Notes under the pieces: generated by a model
Databases searched by the model: none
Told to the model about the DNA's origin: nothing
What the model saw: only the letters and a program-made list of their open reading frames with translations
Made by a program: the position numbers and the translations under genes
From: Antedon bifida
Lineage: Eukaryota > Echinodermata > Crinoidea > Comatulida > Antedonidae
Reading direction: 5' to 3'
NCBI GenBank assembly: GCA_963402885.1
Contig: OY727097.1
Span: 31,737,401-31,801,400 of the forward strand
DNA length: 64,000 nt
In this document: piece after piece, positions 62,543 to 64,000 of the stretch
Layout of the letters: each line of letters starts with the position of its first letter
Numbering within the stretch: the stretch's first letter is position 1

Positions 62543-62659
62543 TCGTTTCATTTTCCCATTAATACTTATCATCATTGCAACGCAAAGATTCCCCTTGATA
62601 TCTCGAGTTCGTTATAATAATTCCATTGATTTCGTGACGATACTCACTCTCACTTTAAC

Positions 62660-62723
62660 GACCTTGAAGTAACAATTTTGACGTCACGTGTATGCAAATT
62701 ATTGTAAACTTATGAATGACGTA
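62660..62723. promoter_or_regulatory. Cluster of transcription-factor motifs
   Basis: Within 64 bp lie GACCTTGA (62660-62667, an ERR/SF1-type half site inverted), the full CRE palindrome TGACGTCA (62679-62686), the E-box CACGTG (62685-62690, overlapping the CRE), the POU octamer ATGCAAAT (62692-62699) and a second CRE-like TGACGTA (62717-62723). This density is unlikely by chance in AT-rich DNA and suggests an enhancer or a promoter. Confidence 0.4.
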
Positions 62724-63484
62724 GTGATGTTGGTTATTAATGTTTTGTAATACTACTAAGTTGCTATACTCATGATGGCATACGGTATGTATTTTGCAAT
62801 CAAAGTTATATCACAACAATTATGTTACCGTATGTTGCGTGATCAGGTGTCCGAACGAAGCGATTCCGTCTAGGCCGGTTGATGACGCCTCGTATCGATT
62901 AGCCGAGTTGCTCACGACCGGGTTTCACTCTCCATTAACAACTTCGAAAGGCAAGCTGCAATTATTATTATAGCCTAAATTCATGCAGATATGATTTTTT
63001 ACGAGGACAACAGATGGTATTAACGAGACCTCTTAAACATTGAGGGAAATCGATTCTTTTGGGTGAAAACCAATTTAAGACAGGCATCTCTTAAAACAAT
63101 GAAACGTGTTCACGTCGAGCGCAGTGTGCTAACTATCTGGGCTAAGCATAATTTTATATACACAATATCGTTATTGTCATTACCTGATAACTTATCTTCC
63201 ATCCTTCGCATCATTGTGATTAGGCCTATGTAATAGTTTGTTGGAGTAACGCCAGCATGACATACGCGTTGTTATTAGAATCATCGTCAAAATCACTGTC
63301 ATCATTGTCATTTAATCATCATCACTGACGTCATTGTCATTTACAGTTATTGCGCGCGCGACAACAATTCAATTTGATTTATTGTCAATGAGGCTATATT
63401 TATCATACAATTCGGATTCAGATTAATTCCGTGATGCCAGATTGTTCATATACGACATTATAATTCGATGTGGTTGTGTTGGAC

Positions 63485-63665
63485 CTACAGAAATGTCCCA
63501 AGATGGGACGTAAAGCTCGTCCTTCGGATAGGACGTAAAGTCGTTGGTCCCGTGTACATAGTGCACGTTAAAGAACTTGGTACATTATTCGCAAAGAGTA
63601 GGGGATCGTCTCCAGGTGTGCTGATATGGTAGACGCTGCACACTGCTGGCTGCTGTGGGTCTGTG
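63485..63665 (+). mobile_element. Dispersed repeat with GGTCCCGTGTACA and GCACGTTAAAGAAC
   Basis: This GC-richer block contains GATGGGACGTAAAG, GGTCCCGTGTACATAGTG and CACGTTAAAGAACTTGG. I know this wording as a multi-copy element in many marine invertebrate genomes, but I cannot name its class with certainty. It is unlike the neighbouring DNA in base composition. Confidence 0.45.
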
Positions 63666-63973
63666 GAGGGCCTAATAATACCTTTACATTTACCTTAAGT
63701 TTTCAGATGTTTTCCGCCGATATCCTGAAATGTGATCACGTGATTAATCAACCCAATTTCGTAAGATTATTATTGATTAATGTTCACCTAAATATTCTAA
63801 TTAAATGCGAGTCCCTGAGAGTTGATTGTTTTCTGTAATGAAAATTACTGACTTCGATCCATCGATCTGTTTCAATCTTCTCATCTTGATTTCCGATGTG
63901 CTAATAGTAGAAAATACTTATTTCGAAAATCATTTAGCTTTGAAAATCTTTATCAATTGGAAGTATAGGCCAG

Positions 63974-64000
63974 AGCTTTGTTCCTACTAGACGCAACCCA
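63974..64000. mobile_element. MITE left end (AGCTTGGTTCC family), cut by the window edge
   Basis: AGCTTTGTTCCTACTAGACG matches the left end of the 13.4-kb copy (AGCTTGGTTCCCACTAGG) with a few changes; the rest lies outside the window. Confidence 0.55.

Noticed and set aside
1..64000. A novel multi-gene defence or biosynthetic system
   Set aside because: Only one multi-exon gene is recognisable; the rest is repeats and non-coding DNA.

Overview
This is a eukaryotic window, AT-rich (roughly two thirds A+T by eye), with one recognisable protein-coding gene and a large amount of non-coding and repeat-derived DNA. The gene is a delta-protocadherin. The many short DNA-transposon copies, LINE tails and tRNA-derived elements, together with a striking excess of the octamer TAGGCCTA, suggest a marine invertebrate deuterostome. 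An echinoderm is my best guess, but this is inference because nothing in the window fixes the species. There are no prokaryotic features, and introns with canonical GT-AG ends are clear.

The gene lies on the minus strand and can be assembled from the sequence. A probable promoter and non-coding exon 1 lie at about 54.37-54.00 kb. A 7.9-kb intron follows. Exon 2 (46101-43233) holds the start codon, signal peptide, seven cadherin repeats, membrane segment and proximal tail. A 15.9-kb intron separates it from exon 3 (27331-27172), and a 1.4-kb intron from exon 4 (25744-25026). Reading phases agree at both coding junctions (0, then 1) and give a 1230-residue protein. The tail carries the CKILGHSDLCWMP block and an RVTF motif typical of delta-protocadherins. 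Seven extracellular repeats point to the delta-1 type, a homophilic neuronal adhesion and signalling receptor.

Layout: 1-22 kb holds no convincing gene but has several small inverted-repeat elements, a 20-bp minisatellite of about 37 units (8571-9308), a 46-bp minisatellite (21253-21700), a fold-back element built from ATACGGTAT repeats (17118-17962) and LINE or tRNA-derived fragments. From 22 to 25 kb lies the probable 3' UTR and flank of the protocadherin, with one exon-like segment on the opposite strand (24513-24569). From 25 to 54 kb is the protocadherin gene; intron 2 hosts a 2.45-kb transposable element with perfect 24-bp ends (38304-40758). From 54.4 to 64 kb is upstream DNA with more CpG, including a dense cluster of transcription-factor motifs near 62.7 kb.

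Two MITE families recur across the window (seven and four copies). No bacterial-style system, CRISPR array or operon is present. The most worthwhile leads are the complete protocadherin gene model with its promoter and spliced upstream ORF, the opposite-strand exon, the 2.45-kb element with repeated ACGGACGGGACAT motifs, and the Harbinger-like fold-back element.
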